A stretch of 64,000 nt of DNA from Xanthomonas hydrangeae. Its GTDB lineage: Bacteria > Pseudomonadota > Gammaproteobacteria > Xanthomonadales > Xanthomonadaceae. The translations under genes were made by a program, and so were the position numbers. Numbering within the stretch: the first letter of the stretch is position 1; the number at the start of each line of letters is the position of its first letter. Positions 33,713 through 43,382 of this stretch are shown piece after piece. Below the pieces are notes generated by a model. It was not told the DNA's origin, made no database searches, and saw nothing but the letters and a program-made list of their open reading frames with translations. Location: the NCBI GenBank assembly GCA_905142475.1, contig LR990730.1, forward strand, positions 1,674,001 through 1,738,000, in the 5' to 3' direction.

Positions 33713-34261
33713 ATGAGCCCGCGTCTGCCGACCATCCACAAGATCACCGATCTCGGTGACGGGCCGTTCCGTCGCCAGCAACTGGATCTGGAATTTTCCA
33801 ACGGCGAGCGCCGCTTGTACGAACGCCAACTCAGCCAGGGCCACGGCGCGGTGGTGGTGGTGCCGATGCTGGATGCGCAGACCGTGCTGCTGGTGCGCGA
33901 GTACGCCGCCGGCGTGCATCGCTACGAGCTGGGTCTGGTCAAGGGCCGCATCGATGCCGGCGAGACGCCGGAGCAGGCGGCCGACCGCGAACTCAAGGAA
34001 GAAGCCGGTTACGGCGCGCGCCAGGTGCAGGTGCTGCGCGCGATGACGCTCGCTCCTACTTATATGAGTCACCAATCCTGGCTGGTGCTGGCGCGCGATC
34101 TCTACTCCGAACGGCTGGTTGGCGACGAGCCCGAAGAGATGGAAGTGATTCCCTGGCCGATTGCCCGTCTGGACGACTTGATGCTGCGCGACGATTTCTC
34201 CGAAGGCCGTTCGCTGGCTGCCCTGTTCATTGCGCGCGAGTGGCTGGAGCGCAATCCATGA
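33713..34261 (+). CDS. nudE: NUDIX hydrolase NudE (ADP compounds hydrolase)
   Basis: A 182-residue Nudix pyrophosphatase, probably acting on ADP-ribose-like, NADH or AppA-type nucleotides. The Nudix box GRIDAGETPEQAADRELKEE continues into AGY (about 80-102) with all invariant residues. The chosen ATG at 33713 opens the protein with MSPRLPTIHKI. The frame stays open upstream into bioA antisense but has no better start. Its stop overlaps the cysQ start (ATGA). It is first in a coupled nudE-cysQ-mazG-ynfA run of nucleotide-cleansing enzymes. Confidence 0.9.
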   Translation: MSPRLPTIHKITDLGDGPFRRQQLDLEFSNGERRLYERQLSQGHGAVVVVPMLDAQTVLLVREYAAGVHRYELGLVKGRIDAGETPEQAADRELKEEAGYGARQVQVLRAMTLAPTYMSHQSWLVLARDLYSERLVGDEPEEMEVIPWPIARLDDLMLRDDFSEGRSLAALFIAREWLERNP

Positions 34262-35058
34262 TCCGCATTCCGATGGAACTGCGCGAAACCGTGATCGCCA
34301 TCGCCCGCGAGGCGGGTGAGGCGATCATGCAGGTCTACGCGCAGGACTTCGCGGTGCAGATCAAGGACGACGCCAGCCCGCTGACCCAGGCCGACCTGGC
34401 CGCCAATCGCGTCATCGTCGATGCGCTGCGCCGGGTCACGCCCGACGTGCCGGTGCTGTCGGAAGAATCCGCGCACATCGCCTGGGAAGAACGCCAGTAC
34501 TGGGCCAGTTACTGGTTGGTCGACCCGCTCGACGGCACCCGCGAGTTCGTCAAGCGCAACGGCGAGTTCAGCGTCAACATCGCGCTGATCCACATGGGCG
34601 CGCCCGTGCTCGGCGTGGTGCAGGCGCCGGTCGATGGCCGGGTCTGGTACGCGGCGCGTGGCGAGAATGCCTACCGCCGCGATGGCCTCCGCGACGAAAT
34701 GCTGCAGACGCGCACGCCCGCCGCTACTCCATTGCGGGTGGCCGCCAGCCGCTCGCACCGCGACACGCGCACCGCGGCCGCACTGGAGCGCATGGGCGAG
34801 ATCGATGTGGTGGCGCAGGGCTCGTCGTTGAAGTTCTGCCGCATCGCCGAAGGCGATCTCGACGTCTATCCACGCTTCGGCCCCACTTCCGAGTGGGACA
34901 CCGCTGCCGGCCAGTGTGTGCTGCATGCCGCCGGCGGCGTATTGCTGGCGGGCGGCTCCGGCAAGCCGTTCCGCTACAACCGCCGCGACACCTTGCTCAA
35001 CGGTGATTTCATCGCGCTGGGCGATCCGAATCTGCCGTGGCGCAGTTGGCTGGTATGA
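34258..35058 (+). CDS. cysQ: 3'(2'),5'-bisphosphate nucleotidase CysQ
   Basis: A 266-residue member of the lithium-sensitive phosphatase family. It removes the 3'-phosphate of PAP (and PAPS), recycling a by-product of sulfate assimilation. Metal-site motifs are LSEESA (about 67-72), [19 protein letters not shown] (about 86-104) and [17 protein letters not shown] (about 211-227). The start ATG overlaps the nudE stop by ATGA. A second in-frame ATG at 34273 is possible. Its own stop overlaps the mazG start in the same way. Confidence 0.95.
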   Translation: MIRIPMELRETVIAIAREAGEAIMQVYAQDFAVQIKDDASPLTQADLAANRVIVDALRRVTPDVPVLSEESAHIAWEERQYWASYWLVDPLDGTREFVKRNGEFSVNIALIHMGAPVLGVVQAPVDGRVWYAARGENAYRRDGLRDEMLQTRTPAATPLRVAASRSHRDTRTAAALERMGEIDVVAQGSSLKFCRIAEGDLDVYPRFGPTSEWDTAAGQCVLHAAGGVLLAGGSGKPFRYNRRDTLLNGDFIALGDPNLPWRSWLV

Positions 35059-36041
35059 GCGTCGCTATGCCTCAGACCCCGCCCACCGGCGACATCCAGC
35101 ATCTGCTGCAGTTGATGGCGCGTCTGCGCGATCGCCAGCACGGCTGTCCCTGGAATGTGGAGCAGACCTTCGCCAGCATTGCGCCCTACACGATCGAAGA
35201 AGCCTACGAAGTCGCCGACGCCATCGATCGCAACGACCTGACGGGCCTGCGCGACGAGTTGGGCGACCTGCTGCTGCAGGTGGTCTTCCATGCACAGATG
35301 GCAGCAGAGCAGGGCGCATTCGACTTTGCCGACGTGGTCGCCACACTCAGCGACAAGCTGGTGCGTCGCCACCCGCATGTCTTCGCCAATCAACAGCTCG
35401 ACGGCGCGCAGGCCGTGAGCGCCAACTGGGAGCAGATCAAGCGCGAAGAACGGCGTGCAGCCGGCCATCAGGACGACTCCGCACTTGCCGGTATCGCACG
35501 CGGCCTGCCGGAGTGGCAACGCTCCACCAAGTTGCAGTCGCGCGCGGCGCGGGTCGGCTTCGATTGGCCCAACCCTGCACCGGTGCTGGAAAAACTGCAG
35601 GAAGAAATCCAAGAGTTGCGCGTGGAGTTCGCACGCGGCCCGGTCGCCGACAACCAGGCACGGCTGGAAGACGAGCTTGGCGATGTGTTGTTCGTCTGCG
35701 CCAACCTGGCACGGCACGCCAAGGTCGATGTGGGCGCCGCACTGCGCCACGCCAATCTCAAGTTCGAGCGCCGCTTTCGCGCCATGGAAGCGCTGGCGCA
35801 GACCGCAGACACCAACCTGGCAGCACTGTCCCTGGACCAACAGGAAGCGCTGTGGCAACAGGTCAAGCGCGGCGAGCGAGGCGAGGATCCGGCTGCTTTC
35901 GACCAGCTGGTCGCTGGCAAACCTGCCACCTATCAGTCAGTGGTCGGCGAGCAAGGTCTCGATGCCTCCGACCCGCATCAGGCAGACCGCGACCAGCAGG
36001 ATTTGAACAAGCAAGATTTCGACAAGCCAGACCGCGCATGA
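35055..36041 (+). CDS. mazG: Nucleoside triphosphate pyrophosphohydrolase MazG, with long tail
   Basis: A 328-residue all-alpha NTP pyrophosphohydrolase with the typical two MazG repeats. The first has [21 protein letters not shown] and [16 protein letters not shown], the second [11 protein letters not shown] and [18 protein letters not shown], giving the Mg-binding ExxE...ExxD sets. Family members are usually about 260-280 residues. Here roughly 50 extra C-terminal residues, rich in Asp, Gln and Lys (for example [19 protein letters not shown]), form a probable disordered tail. Overlaps cysQ and ynfA by ATGA on either side. Confidence 0.93.
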   Translation: MSVAMPQTPPTGDIQHLLQLMARLRDRQHGCPWNVEQTFASIAPYTIEEAYEVADAIDRNDLTGLRDELGDLLLQVVFHAQMAAEQGAFDFADVVATLSDKLVRRHPHVFANQQLDGAQAVSANWEQIKREERRAAGHQDDSALAGIARGLPEWQRSTKLQSRAARVGFDWPNPAPVLEKLQEEIQELRVEFARGPVADNQARLEDELGDVLFVCANLARHAKVDVGAALRHANLKFERRFRAMEALAQTADTNLAALSLDQQEALWQQVKRGERGEDPAAFDQLVAGKPATYQSVVGEQGLDASDPHQADRDQQDLNKQDFDKPDRA

Positions 36042-36373
36042 ATTCCGCAGCGGCCACGCTGTTGCTGTTCGCAGCCACCGCGGTCGCCGAACTGGTCGGT
36101 TGCTACCTACCTTATCTATGGCTGCGCAAAGACGGCAGCATCTGGTTGTTGCTGCCGACCGCGTTGAGCCTTGCCATCTTCGTGTGGTTGTTGAGCCTGC
36201 ATCCCGAGGCCAGCGGGCGCGTGTATGCGGCCTATGGCGGCGTCTACATCGCCAGCGCCTTGTTGTGGTTGTGGTGGGTGGACCGGGTGACGCCGACGCG
36301 TTGGGATCTATTGGGCGCCGCCTGTTGCCTGCTTGGCGTGGCCATCATCATGTTTTCGCCGCGCAGCGTCTGA
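36038..36373 (+). CDS. ynfA: YnfA family inner-membrane protein
   Basis: A 111-residue protein of the YnfA/UPF0060 family, related to small multidrug resistance transporters. Four hydrophobic helices cover nearly the whole chain, with the conserved [12 protein letters not shown] near residue 18 and [15 protein letters not shown] near 65. The start overlaps the mazG stop (ATGA), so it belongs to the same transcript. The transport role is by family. No substrate can be inferred. Confidence 0.88.
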   Translation: MNSAAATLLLFAATAVAELVGCYLPYLWLRKDGSIWLLLPTALSLAIFVWLLSLHPEASGRVYAAYGGVYIASALLWLWWVDRVTPTRWDLLGAACCLLGVAIIMFSPRSV

Positions 36374-36570
36374 TCGCGCGCATGGCGAGGTAGTGCGGCT
36401 GATGCAGCGCCACGCTGGCGACGGCGCCGATCATCGCAACGTGCGGATGCAGGGACTCGATGGCAGCCCGCAGGAGTGGCCGCGTAAATTGCTGCGGCGC
36501 GGCGAACACGCCGTTCCCGCAAGCGCGGCCGGGCGGCGATAATGGTCCTCTTTCCCTTGGACCGGCGCGC

Positions 36571-37680
36571 ATGACCCAGAAGACCATCCTCAACGACACC
36601 CATCGTGCGCTCGGCGCCAAGATGGTCGACTTCGGCGGTTGGGACATGCCGATCCATTACGGCTCGCAGCTGGACGAGCACCATCAGGTGCGTCGCGACG
36701 CCGGTATGTTCGACGTCAGCCACATGACCGTGGTCGATCTGCACGGCGCGCGCGCGCGCGAATTTCTGCGCTACCTGCTGGCCAACTCGGTAGACAAGCT
36801 CAAGGTCTCCGGCAAGGCGCTGTACACCTGCATGCTCAACCCGCAGGGCGGGGTGATCGACGACCTGATCGTCTATTTCATGAGCGAAGAGTTCTTCCGC
36901 CTGGTGGTCAACGCCGCCACCCGCGAAAAGGATCTGCAGTGGATCGGCGAGCAGGCCGCACGCTTCGATGTGCGCGTGGAAGAGCGCAGCGACTTTGCGA
37001 TGATCGCCGTGCAAGGGCCCAACGCACGCGCCAAGGTCATCGAGCTGGTGGATCCTGCAGACAGCGCTGCAGCCAGCAAGCTCGGCCGTTTCGCCGCCCT
37101 GCAGACGCGTTCGCGCGATGGCATCGCACTGTTCCTCGCACGCACCGGCTACACCGGCGAAGACGGTTTCGAAATCGTGTTGCCGCAGGACGCGGCGGTT
37201 GCGTTCTGGAACGCGCTGCTCGCGAAAGGCGTCAAGCCGGCCGGTCTGGGCGCGCGCGATACCTTGCGTCTGGAGGCAGGCATGAATCTCTACGGGCAAG
37301 ACATGGACGACGCGGTCACGCCTTACGAAGCTGCATTGGCATGGACGATTACCCTGGACGAAGGCCGCGACTTCATCGGTCGCGCCGTGCTCGAAGCGCA
37401 AAAGGCGCAGGGCGCGCCGCGCCAACTCATCGGTGTGGTGATGGATGAGAAGGGCGTGCTGCGGCACGGCCAGAGCGTGTTCACCGCCAGCGGCGAAGGC
37501 GAGATCCTGTCCGGCACCTTCTCGCCCACGCTCGGCAAGGCGATCGCGTTCGCGCGCGTGCCGGCCGGCAGCATCGACGACCTGCGCGTGGACATCCGCG
37601 GCAAGCAGGTGCCGTTGCGCGCGGTGAAGTTTCCGTTCGTGCGCGATGGCCAGGCACAGCCCGGCGTGCTTGGGCAATGA
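36571..37680 (+). CDS. gcvT: Glycine cleavage system T protein (aminomethyltransferase)
   Basis: A 369-residue tetrahydrofolate-dependent aminomethyltransferase. It takes the aminomethyl group from lipoyl-GcvH, giving methylene-THF and ammonia. Motifs include [15 protein letters not shown] near the N-terminus, the catalytic-loop [21 protein letters not shown], and [20 protein letters not shown]. The start MTQKTIL is preceded by a 197-base spacer after ynfA with no recognisable glycine riboswitch. gcvH follows 141 bases later. gcvP is not in the window. Confidence 0.96.
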   Translation: MTQKTILNDTHRALGAKMVDFGGWDMPIHYGSQLDEHHQVRRDAGMFDVSHMTVVDLHGARAREFLRYLLANSVDKLKVSGKALYTCMLNPQGGVIDDLIVYFMSEEFFRLVVNAATREKDLQWIGEQAARFDVRVEERSDFAMIAVQGPNARAKVIELVDPADSAAASKLGRFAALQTRSRDGIALFLARTGYTGEDGFEIVLPQDAAVAFWNALLAKGVKPAGLGARDTLRLEAGMNLYGQDMDDAVTPYEAALAWTITLDEGRDFIGRAVLEAQKAQGAPRQLIGVVMDEKGVLRHGQSVFTASGEGEILSGTFSPTLGKAIAFARVPAGSIDDLRVDIRGKQVPLRAVKFPFVRDGQAQPGVLGQ

Positions 37681-37821
37681 GTCAAACGCTGCCGGGCGTG
37701 CAGACGGTCGGCAGTGCGCAACATCGGTAGCAAGCAAGCAGCCCTGCACGCGCGTGCACCTGTCTTGTCGCGCGGTCTAAACTAGCCACCTGTCCCTAAC
37801 CCCAGTTTCCCCGGAGCACAC

Positions 37822-38217
37822 ATGAGCGAGATCCCTGGCGACCTCAAGTTCCTCAAATCCCACGAGTGGGCCCGCGTCGAAAACAGCGGCCGTGTGACCG
37901 TCGGTATCTCCGACCACGCGCAGGGCTTGCTGGGTGACCTGGTCTACGTCGAACTGCCGGGCGTCGGCGACACCGTGCAGGCCGGCAACGGCGCGGCAGT
38001 GGTGGAGTCGGTCAAGGCCGCCTCCGACGTCTACAGCCCGGTCAGCGGCACCGTCGTCGAGGTCAATAGCGCACTCAGCGACAAGCCGGAAACCATCAAC
38101 GAAGACGCTTACGGCGATGGCTGGATCTTCGTGGTCGAACTCGACGACAAGGAAGAGCTCAACGACCTGCTGTCGCCGGACGACTATGCCGAGCTGCTGG
38201 AAGAAGACGCGCACTGA
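37822..38217 (+). CDS. gcvH: Glycine cleavage system H protein
   Basis: A 131-residue lipoyl carrier shuttling the aminomethyl group between GcvP and GcvT. The lipoylated lysine is in [16 protein letters not shown] (about Lys65). [11 protein letters not shown] and [19 protein letters not shown] are family hallmarks. CCGGAG lies just before the ATG. A strong terminator ends the transcript 27 bases after the stop. Confidence 0.97.
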   Translation: MSEIPGDLKFLKSHEWARVENSGRVTVGISDHAQGLLGDLVYVELPGVGDTVQAGNGAAVVESVKAASDVYSPVSGTVVEVNSALSDKPETINEDAYGDGWIFVVELDDKEELNDLLSPDDYAELLEEDAH

Positions 38218-38243
38218 TCGCGTCTGGCACATCGCAACCTCGG

Positions 38244-38273
38244 ATGGCCGCTCCTGGAGCGGCCATTTTTTTT
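38244..38273 (+). terminator. Intrinsic terminator after gcvH
   Basis: GGCCGCTCC-T-GGAGCGGCC with flanking AT pair forms an 11-bp-type stem, followed by eight T (38266-38273). Confidence 0.92.
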
Positions 38274-38556
38274 GCACGCCACGCTGGCGCCGGCGCGCCG
38301 GTATCGATTGCAGTGGCCAGCGAACTGCCGCGTTGCCGAGTCCTCGAACGATGCCTGCATGCCAGGTGCCGGTCTCCGTCGCCGTGCTCGGCGGCCGATC
38401 GAAAAACACCGCACGCGCCAGGCACGCATCACCACCACAGCGTCGAAGGATGTCCGCATGCAGGCGCGTCGGATTTCTGGCGTGAGCCAATCGTGAGGAC
38501 ACGGCGTGTGCGTGGTGAAAAAACTGGCGCTCGCATGCATCGATGGTCGATCGTTG

Positions 38557-38591
38557 GACGCGATGCAAGGCATGCATGCATGCGTCGCGTC
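38557..38591. repeat. GCATGC-rich dyad
   Basis: GACGCGATGCA (38557-38567) and TGCGTCGCGTC (38581-38591) match in inverse orientation at 10 of 11 positions. Between them runs a GCAT microsatellite (38570-38583). More GCATGC motifs lie at about 38350-38540 and just after. Function unknown. Confidence 0.5.
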
Positions 38592-38931
38592 GTCCATGCA
38601 GACGCATGCAAGGCGATCGAAGGGCGCAATAAGTTTGCGCATTTACGCTGATGCGACGCCCCAAGCGCAGTCGTTGGATAAAAAATTTTCAGCTGGCGGA
38701 CAGGCGACGCGAGACATCACTGCCTTGCACCTTGCGAAGGGTCCGTCATGCCGATCCAGTCGCTGCATTTTTGACCGCTTCAAAAAAACAGCACAAAAGA
38801 AGTGGTTTTCTGAAAACCCTATTGAACGAATGCGCGCGTCGCTCGCACGCGCATGCCAGTGCAAGGCCTGTCTGGATCACCTCGACGCGCCGCATTGCGA
38901 TGGCGGGCTGAAAAAAAATTGCAAAAGAGTG

Positions 38932-38960
38932 TTGACAGTAAAAAAAAGCGTGATTAGGTT
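38932..38960 (+). promoter_or_regulatory. Predicted promoter of the histone H1-like gene
   Basis: TTGACA (38932-38937), a 17-base spacer containing an A-tract, and TAGGTT (38955-38960), preceded by AT-rich UP-like sequence (38911-38925). Start near 38967 would leave an untranslated leader of about 280 bases. Confidence 0.5.
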
Positions 38961-39250
38961 TCGCCCAGCAGACGTTGCTGCGAAAGAGAGTGAGCAGAAT
39001 CGACATCAAGCCGACACGCTTGTTCCAGATGTCCACCGAAGCGCTATCCACGGTGGAGTCGGGTCCGCTTCTCTCCAAAAAAGCAGCAGCCGTTCCGATC
39101 ACGCACCCGTGTCGCCGTTCGATGCGGGTGTTTCTGTATCCGTCCCGTCGCGCATCACCTGCGGATGGTTCCCGACGACGGCATGCCGTCGCGGGGTTTG
39201 GTTCAACTGGGCGTTTCACCTCCATAGTTCACTGACGAGGAGCCAATTAC

Positions 39251-39718
39251 ATGGCCACTAAAAAAGCTGCAAAAAAGAAACCCACCGCCAAGAAGGCAGT
39301 GAAGAAGACTGCCGCCAAGAAGGCAGTCAAGAAGGTCGCCAAGAAGGCAACCGCTAAGAAGGCAGTGAAGAAGGCTGCTGCCAAGAAGGCCGTCAAGAAG
39401 ACTGCCAAGAAGGCAACCGCCAAGAAAGCAGTGAAGAAGACTGCCAAGAAGGCAACCAAGAAGACTGCCGCCAAGAAGGCAGTGAAGAAGACCGCGAAGA
39501 AGGCAGTGAAGAAGACTGCCAAGAAGGCGACCAAGAAGACGGCCGCCAAGAAAGCAGTCAAGAAGACCGCCAAGAAAGCAGCAGCTCCGAAGAAGGCGAC
39601 CAAGAAGTCCGCCACCAAGAAGACTGCCGTAAAGAAGGTCGCCAAGAAGAAGCCGGCCGTTCGCAAGAAGAAGGCCGCTCCGGTCGCGCTGCCCGCAACT
39701 CCGGCGCCGCTGATCTGA
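39251..39718 (+). CDS. Histone H1-like Lys/Ala-repeat protein
   Basis: A 155-residue, extremely basic protein built almost entirely of AAKKAVKKTAKKAT-type repeats, resembling the C-terminal tail of eukaryotic H1 and bacterial H1-like proteins (AlgP, HctB, BpH1 types). It probably binds DNA or RNA non-specifically and shapes the nucleoid. GAGGAG lies 9 bases before the ATG. The last 25 residues switch to KKPAVRKKKAAPVALPATPAPLI. Tandem DNA repeats make length variation between strains likely. Monocistronic: own promoter and a strong terminator. Confidence 0.9.
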   Translation: MATKKAAKKKPTAKKAVKKTAAKKAVKKVAKKATAKKAVKKAAAKKAVKKTAKKATAKKAVKKTAKKATKKTAAKKAVKKTAKKAVKKTAKKATKKTAAKKAVKKTAKKAAAPKKATKKSATKKTAVKKVAKKKPAVRKKKAAPVALPATPAPLI

Positions 39719-39748
39719 TCTGCAACACCCGATCGCCGTAAACATCGA

Positions 39749-39786
39749 GCTCTCTCCCCGACGCCCAGCGGGGAGGGAGCTTTTTT
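39749..39786 (+). terminator. Intrinsic terminator after the histone-like gene
   Basis: A 12-pair stem (39749-39760 with 39769-39780, one G-U pair) and 8-base loop, followed by six T. Confidence 0.92.
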
Positions 39787-39814
39787 ATTGGGTCGCTCTC
39801 AATAATCGCGAACG

Positions 39815-39845
39815 CCAAAAACAACAAAGGCGACCGAAGCCGCCT
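39815..39845 (-). terminator. Terminator of the beta-lactamase-like gene
   Basis: On the minus strand GGCGGC-TTCG-GTCGCC, with a stable UUCG-type tetraloop, is followed by TTTGTTGTTTTT. It lies about 28 bases after the stop codon. Confidence 0.75.
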
Positions 39846-39872
39846 CTGTCTTGAATCGCTGCAAACGCCAAC

Positions 39873-41252
39873 TCAGCGCGGCGATGCCACCGACTTGCCG
39901 GACGAGGCGCCCTTGCCGGCAGGGTCGGGGCGCTCGGCCAGCATGTTCTCGCTGCCGAAGTCGCCATCCACGTCGATGTCCAGCCAACGCTTGGCCGGCA
40001 GGCCGAGTGCGCGATCCAGAATCGTCGGCAGCATGCCCGACGGCAGGCCGCTCTCGCCGTTCCACATGATGGCGATGCCAAGGTCGCGCTCGGGCAGCAG
40101 CGCGACCAGGCCGCGATACCCCTGCACCGCGCCGGCATGGAAGATGACTTGATGGCCGGCGTAATCGAACACGCGCCAGCCCAGCGCGTAGCTGGCAGCG
40201 TCCACACGCTCGTGGCGCCAACCCGAGCGCATCTCGCCCGGTGTGGAGATCAACGGCGCGTGCAGCGTCGCCAGCAGCGGCGCAGGCAGCACGTCGGTGC
40301 GGTGACCGGTGTGTGCGAGCAACCACTGCGCCATGTCGCTGGCGCTGGCGTTGACGCCGGCAGCGGGCGCCAGGCGGTAGTAGGTCGGCTTGGGCGTCAG
40401 TGCCACCCAACCGCCGCGGCTGCGCACATGCGGGCGTGCCGCATGCGGGCTGGCCTGGATGCCGGCCAGGCCCATGCTCGCATCGTTCATGCCCAACGGT
40501 TTGAAGATGCGGCGTTCCACCGACTGCTCATAGAAGCTGCCGGAAGCGGCGAACACCACATCGCCGACCAGGCTGAAGGCCACGTTCTGATACGCATAGC
40601 AATCGCCCGGCGCGCAGCGCAAGGGCGCAGCGGCGAGCTTGTGGCTGAGCGAGTAGTAGTCGACGTTGGATTCGATATCGCGGTCGTAGGCGTTGCGGGT
40701 CAGGCCAACGCGGTGGCTGAGCACCTCGGCGACGGTGAGTTGATGGGTGGCGACGTTATCGCTGAGCTGGAAGCCGGGCACGTAATCGACCACCTTGCTG
40801 TCCCAACGCAGCACGCCGTCGTTGACCAGCAGGCCGGCCATGGTGCTTGCGAACGCCTTGGACAGCGAAGCAAGACGGAACACGGTGTGGCCATCGACCG
40901 GCTGCGGATGATTGACGTCGGTGACGCCATAGCCGCGCGCGCTGAGCACCTTGCCGCCCTGCACGATCGCCATCGCAATGCCGGGCACGCGGTTGCCGTA
41001 GGTCAACTGATTGGCCATCGATTCGAACGCGGCCACATCGAAGCCGGCCGCCGGTGCCAGCACACGGCTGGCCGGAAGCGAGGCGCGATATTGCAGCGGA
41101 GCGGTGGGCGACTGTGCGGCGGTGGCCGGCTGCAGCGCAAAGGCAGCTGGCGCGGGCGTCTGCGCGGTGGAAGAGAGGGCCAGGGGCAATAACGCCCCGA
41201 GCAGCCCGATGGCCAACGGACGAAACCGTCGGGGCCTGCGCATTTCAGTCAT
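39873..41252 (-). CDS. Serine beta-lactamase-like hydrolase (class C/PBP4* family)
   Basis: A 459-residue exported serine hydrolase of the beta-lactamase/DD-peptidase fold. The signal region ends near LSSTAQT (about 31). SLSK (Ser129/Lys132) is the SxxK catalytic motif. CYAYQNVAFS supplies YxN. HAGAVQG corresponds to the KTG/HxG strand. Such proteins act as esterases, peptidases or beta-lactamases. True antibiotic hydrolysis cannot be inferred. A tail after about 415 extends beyond the domain. Convergent with the histone-like gene, terminators between them. Confidence 0.88.
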   Translation of the reverse strand: MTEMRRPRRFRPLAIGLLGALLPLALSSTAQTPAPAAFALQPATAAQSPTAPLQYRASLPASRVLAPAAGFDVAAFESMANQLTYGNRVPGIAMAIVQGGKVLSARGYGVTDVNHPQPVDGHTVFRLASLSKAFASTMAGLLVNDGVLRWDSKVVDYVPGFQLSDNVATHQLTVAEVLSHRVGLTRNAYDRDIESNVDYYSLSHKLAAAPLRCAPGDCYAYQNVAFSLVGDVVFAASGSFYEQSVERRIFKPLGMNDASMGLAGIQASPHAARPHVRSRGGWVALTPKPTYYRLAPAAGVNASASDMAQWLLAHTGHRTDVLPAPLLATLHAPLISTPGEMRSGWRHERVDAASYALGWRVFDYAGHQVIFHAGAVQGYRGLVALLPERDLGIAIMWNGESGLPSGMLPTILDRALGLPAKRWLDIDVDGDFGSENMLAERPDPAGKGASSGKSVASPR

Positions 41253-41584
41253 GGTTGTCCCGCCTGTTCCCTGCCTCCGGCGATTCTAGCGCCGCGCTTC
41301 GCAATAGCACAAACTGCCAGAAGATGAATGGGCATCATATTGATCCTATTGATGATTTTAGGTTCAGAAATCGGGCGGCGCGGAGCGCTTCGAGTACGCC
41401 TCGGCACCTATGCAGATGTGGCTGCAAGCGGCGTGCCGTCTGGATGCACGATCAGTCCGTTGTGTTCTGCACCGCGGCGCTGGTGGTGCTGCGCCGCATC
41501 GGCTAACTTGCGCGCTTCCTTCGCGGGTGCCGCCGCTGCCATGTCCTCGCTGTCGGGCCCGTTTGTGCAGGCGATTTGTTCACC
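41253..41584. other. 332-base divergent spacer
   Basis: Separates the beta-lactamase-like gene from the transporter gene. It has a short AT-rich patch (41325-41370) that may hold promoters for one or both. No convincing hexamer pair or gene was found. Confidence 0.5.
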
Positions 41585-42949
41585 ATGACCAGCCGATTTT
41601 CTTCGTCGCAGTCTGCGGCAGGCCGTTTGAGCGGCGCGTTGCGCAGCTCGCCGCCACTGGCGTGGAGTTTTCTGTATTTCTTCTGCCTGCTCAGCGGGTA
41701 TTACGTGCTGCGCCCGGTGCGCGAGGCGATGAGCGCCTCGGCGGATGTGGAAGCGATCTTTCCCACCGGCATGATCGCCTTTTTCGCCGCGCATGGCATG
41801 CCGCTCAAGGACTTCACCCTGCAGGTGCTGTTTACCTGCACCTTCCTGATCATGGTGCTGCTGCAGCCGGTCTACGGCGCACTGGTCAGCCGCTATCCGC
41901 GCCGGGTGTTCCTGCCGGTGGTGTATGGCTTCTTCATCGCGACCCTGCTGCTGTTCTACGTGTTGTTCGATAGCGGGGTGCCCGGGCGCGGCATGGCGTT
42001 CTTTTTGTGGGTGACCGTCTTCAACCTGTTTGCGGTGGCGGTGTTCTGGAGCTTCATGGCCGACGTCTTCAGCAATGCCGAAGCGCGCAGCTACTACGGT
42101 TACATCGGTGCGGCCGGCACGCTGGGCGCGTTTCTCGGGCCGATCCTCACCCGCACCCTGGTCGAGCGCATCGGCATCGCGCATCTGATGTTGGTGTCGG
42201 CCGGGTTTCTGACGGTGTGCGTGGTCTGCGTGCTGCGTCTGCGCTTGTGGGCGGTTGCGCGCGAGCAGGAGCGACAGCTGAGCTCCGGCGAAGTGCCGAT
42301 GGGCGGCGATGTGCTCGGCGGGCTCAAGTTGATCGTGCGCGAGCCGTTGCTGCGCTGGTTGGCCTTCATGGTGTTGTTCGGTGTGGGCGTCGGCACCTTG
42401 CTCTACAACGAGCAGGCAGCGCTGGTACGGCGTCTATACACCGACGCAGCGGCAGCCACCGCGTATTACGCGAGCATCGATCTGGCGATCAACGCGCTCA
42501 CGCTGGTGTTGCAGCTGCTGGTGACGCGCGCGCTGTTGTCGCGTTTCGGTATCGCACCGGCGCTGTTGATTCCGGGCGTGGCGATCACGCTGGGCTATGC
42601 CGTGCTGACGGCTTCGCCGTTGCCGATGATGATCGCGATCGTGCAGGTGATCACCCGCTCCAGCGAGTTCGCACTGGCCAAGCCGGCGCGCGAGACCTTG
42701 TACACGCGCGTCGACCGGGAATGGCGTTACAAGGCCGGCGCGGCCATCGACACCGTGATCTACCGCGGTGGCGACCTCACCTTCGTGTGGGTGCACAAGC
42801 TGGTGTCGGCATTCGGCTCCAGCGCAGTGTTCGGCGTCGGTCTGCTGGTGGCCTCGGGCATGACACTGGGCGCATTCGGTCTGCTGCGCGAGGCGCGCAA
42901 GCTGCCTGCCGAGCGCGATGCGCAGACCGCAACGCAGGTGTCCGACTAA
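41585..42949 (+). CDS. ADP/ATP-translocase-like (NTT/MFS) transporter
   Basis: A 454-residue inner-membrane protein with about 12 hydrophobic helices. SFLYFFCLLSGYYVLRPVREAM (about 27-48) and WSFMADVFSNAEARSYYGYIGAAG are characteristic of free-living bacterial relatives of the nucleotide transporter family. VDREWRYKAGAAIDTVIYRGGD resembles the NTT motif. Free-living members are not proven ATP exchangers, so the substrate is open. ATG 41585 is chosen over a TTG nine bases upstream. Neither has a strong ribosome site. Confidence 0.82.
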   Translation: MTSRFSSSQSAAGRLSGALRSSPPLAWSFLYFFCLLSGYYVLRPVREAMSASADVEAIFPTGMIAFFAAHGMPLKDFTLQVLFTCTFLIMVLLQPVYGALVSRYPRRVFLPVVYGFFIATLLLFYVLFDSGVPGRGMAFFLWVTVFNLFAVAVFWSFMADVFSNAEARSYYGYIGAAGTLGAFLGPILTRTLVERIGIAHLMLVSAGFLTVCVVCVLRLRLWAVAREQERQLSSGEVPMGGDVLGGLKLIVREPLLRWLAFMVLFGVGVGTLLYNEQAALVRRLYTDAAAATAYYASIDLAINALTLVLQLLVTRALLSRFGIAPALLIPGVAITLGYAVLTASPLPMMIAIVQVITRSSEFALAKPARETLYTRVDREWRYKAGAAIDTVIYRGGDLTFVWVHKLVSAFGSSAVFGVGLLVASGMTLGAFGLLREARKLPAERDAQTATQVSD

Positions 42950-43184
42950 GAATGGCTGGCAAAACTACTTGCCGCCATCAGGCGGACGCGACTGTTGCTG
43001 GGTACGGCGTGTACCACTGGTTCTGAGAGCGCCGTGCATATCTGCCTGCGCATTACTCGCGACGTTTTGTCGGCCACTTCAAGGCAGCGAAATCTCTGTT
43101 GCCTTCGAGTAGTTGGACAGTATTGGTAGCTCTTTTGCAGAGCGGATGATCTCAGGGCTGGAGCGGCTGATCCGCGGCTTGGTT

Positions 43185-43316
43185 GCAGGGCCCTTGCCCG
43201 CCCACCCTCGCGGGACACGCCGCAAGTACGTCCGTGTAGGCTCTTACGCGGCATCCATGCCGCGTAAGGTCCCGCGACGGTGGGCGGGCAAGGACCGGTC
43301 GAGCTAGTCGGTGTGC
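43185..43316. repeat. Nested palindromic repeat, copy A
   Basis: Outer arms of about 25 bp (CCTTGCCCGCCCACC and on to GCGGGAC, opposite GTCCCGCGACGGTGGGCGGG and CAAGG) enclose an inner 11-bp palindrome TTACGCGGCAT-CC-ATGCCGCGTAA (43244-43267) and a unique strip CGCAAGTACGTCCGTGTAGG. Copy B begins exactly 200 bases later; copy C is at 56.2 kb. Left flank AGCGGATGATCT and right flank GTCGGTGTGC recur between copies. Confidence 0.88.
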
Positions 43317-43382
43317 ATGGTGTTCAACAAAACAGCCGGCAACCGGTGCGGTGTCCTCGCCGCGCCCTGGAGGCTTTGTTTG

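Larger units (their letters stand above)
38274..39250. other. 977-base gap upstream of the histone-like gene
   Basis: No supported gene. A plus-strand frame of about 250 codons spans part of it but has no ribosome site and Xanthomonas-atypical composition, and it runs into the start of the next gene. The left part (38340-38620) is crowded with GCATGC/ATGCAT motifs. The right part has A-tracts and a good promoter. Confidence 0.65.

Noticed and set aside
36374..36570. Possible glycine riboswitch upstream of gcvT
   Set aside because: None of the conserved glycine aptamer blocks could be found in the 197-base spacer.
38506..39261. A 251-codon plus-strand frame upstream of the histone-like gene
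   Set aside because: Atypical composition, no ribosome site, no motif, spans the predicted promoter and ends inside the next gene's start.
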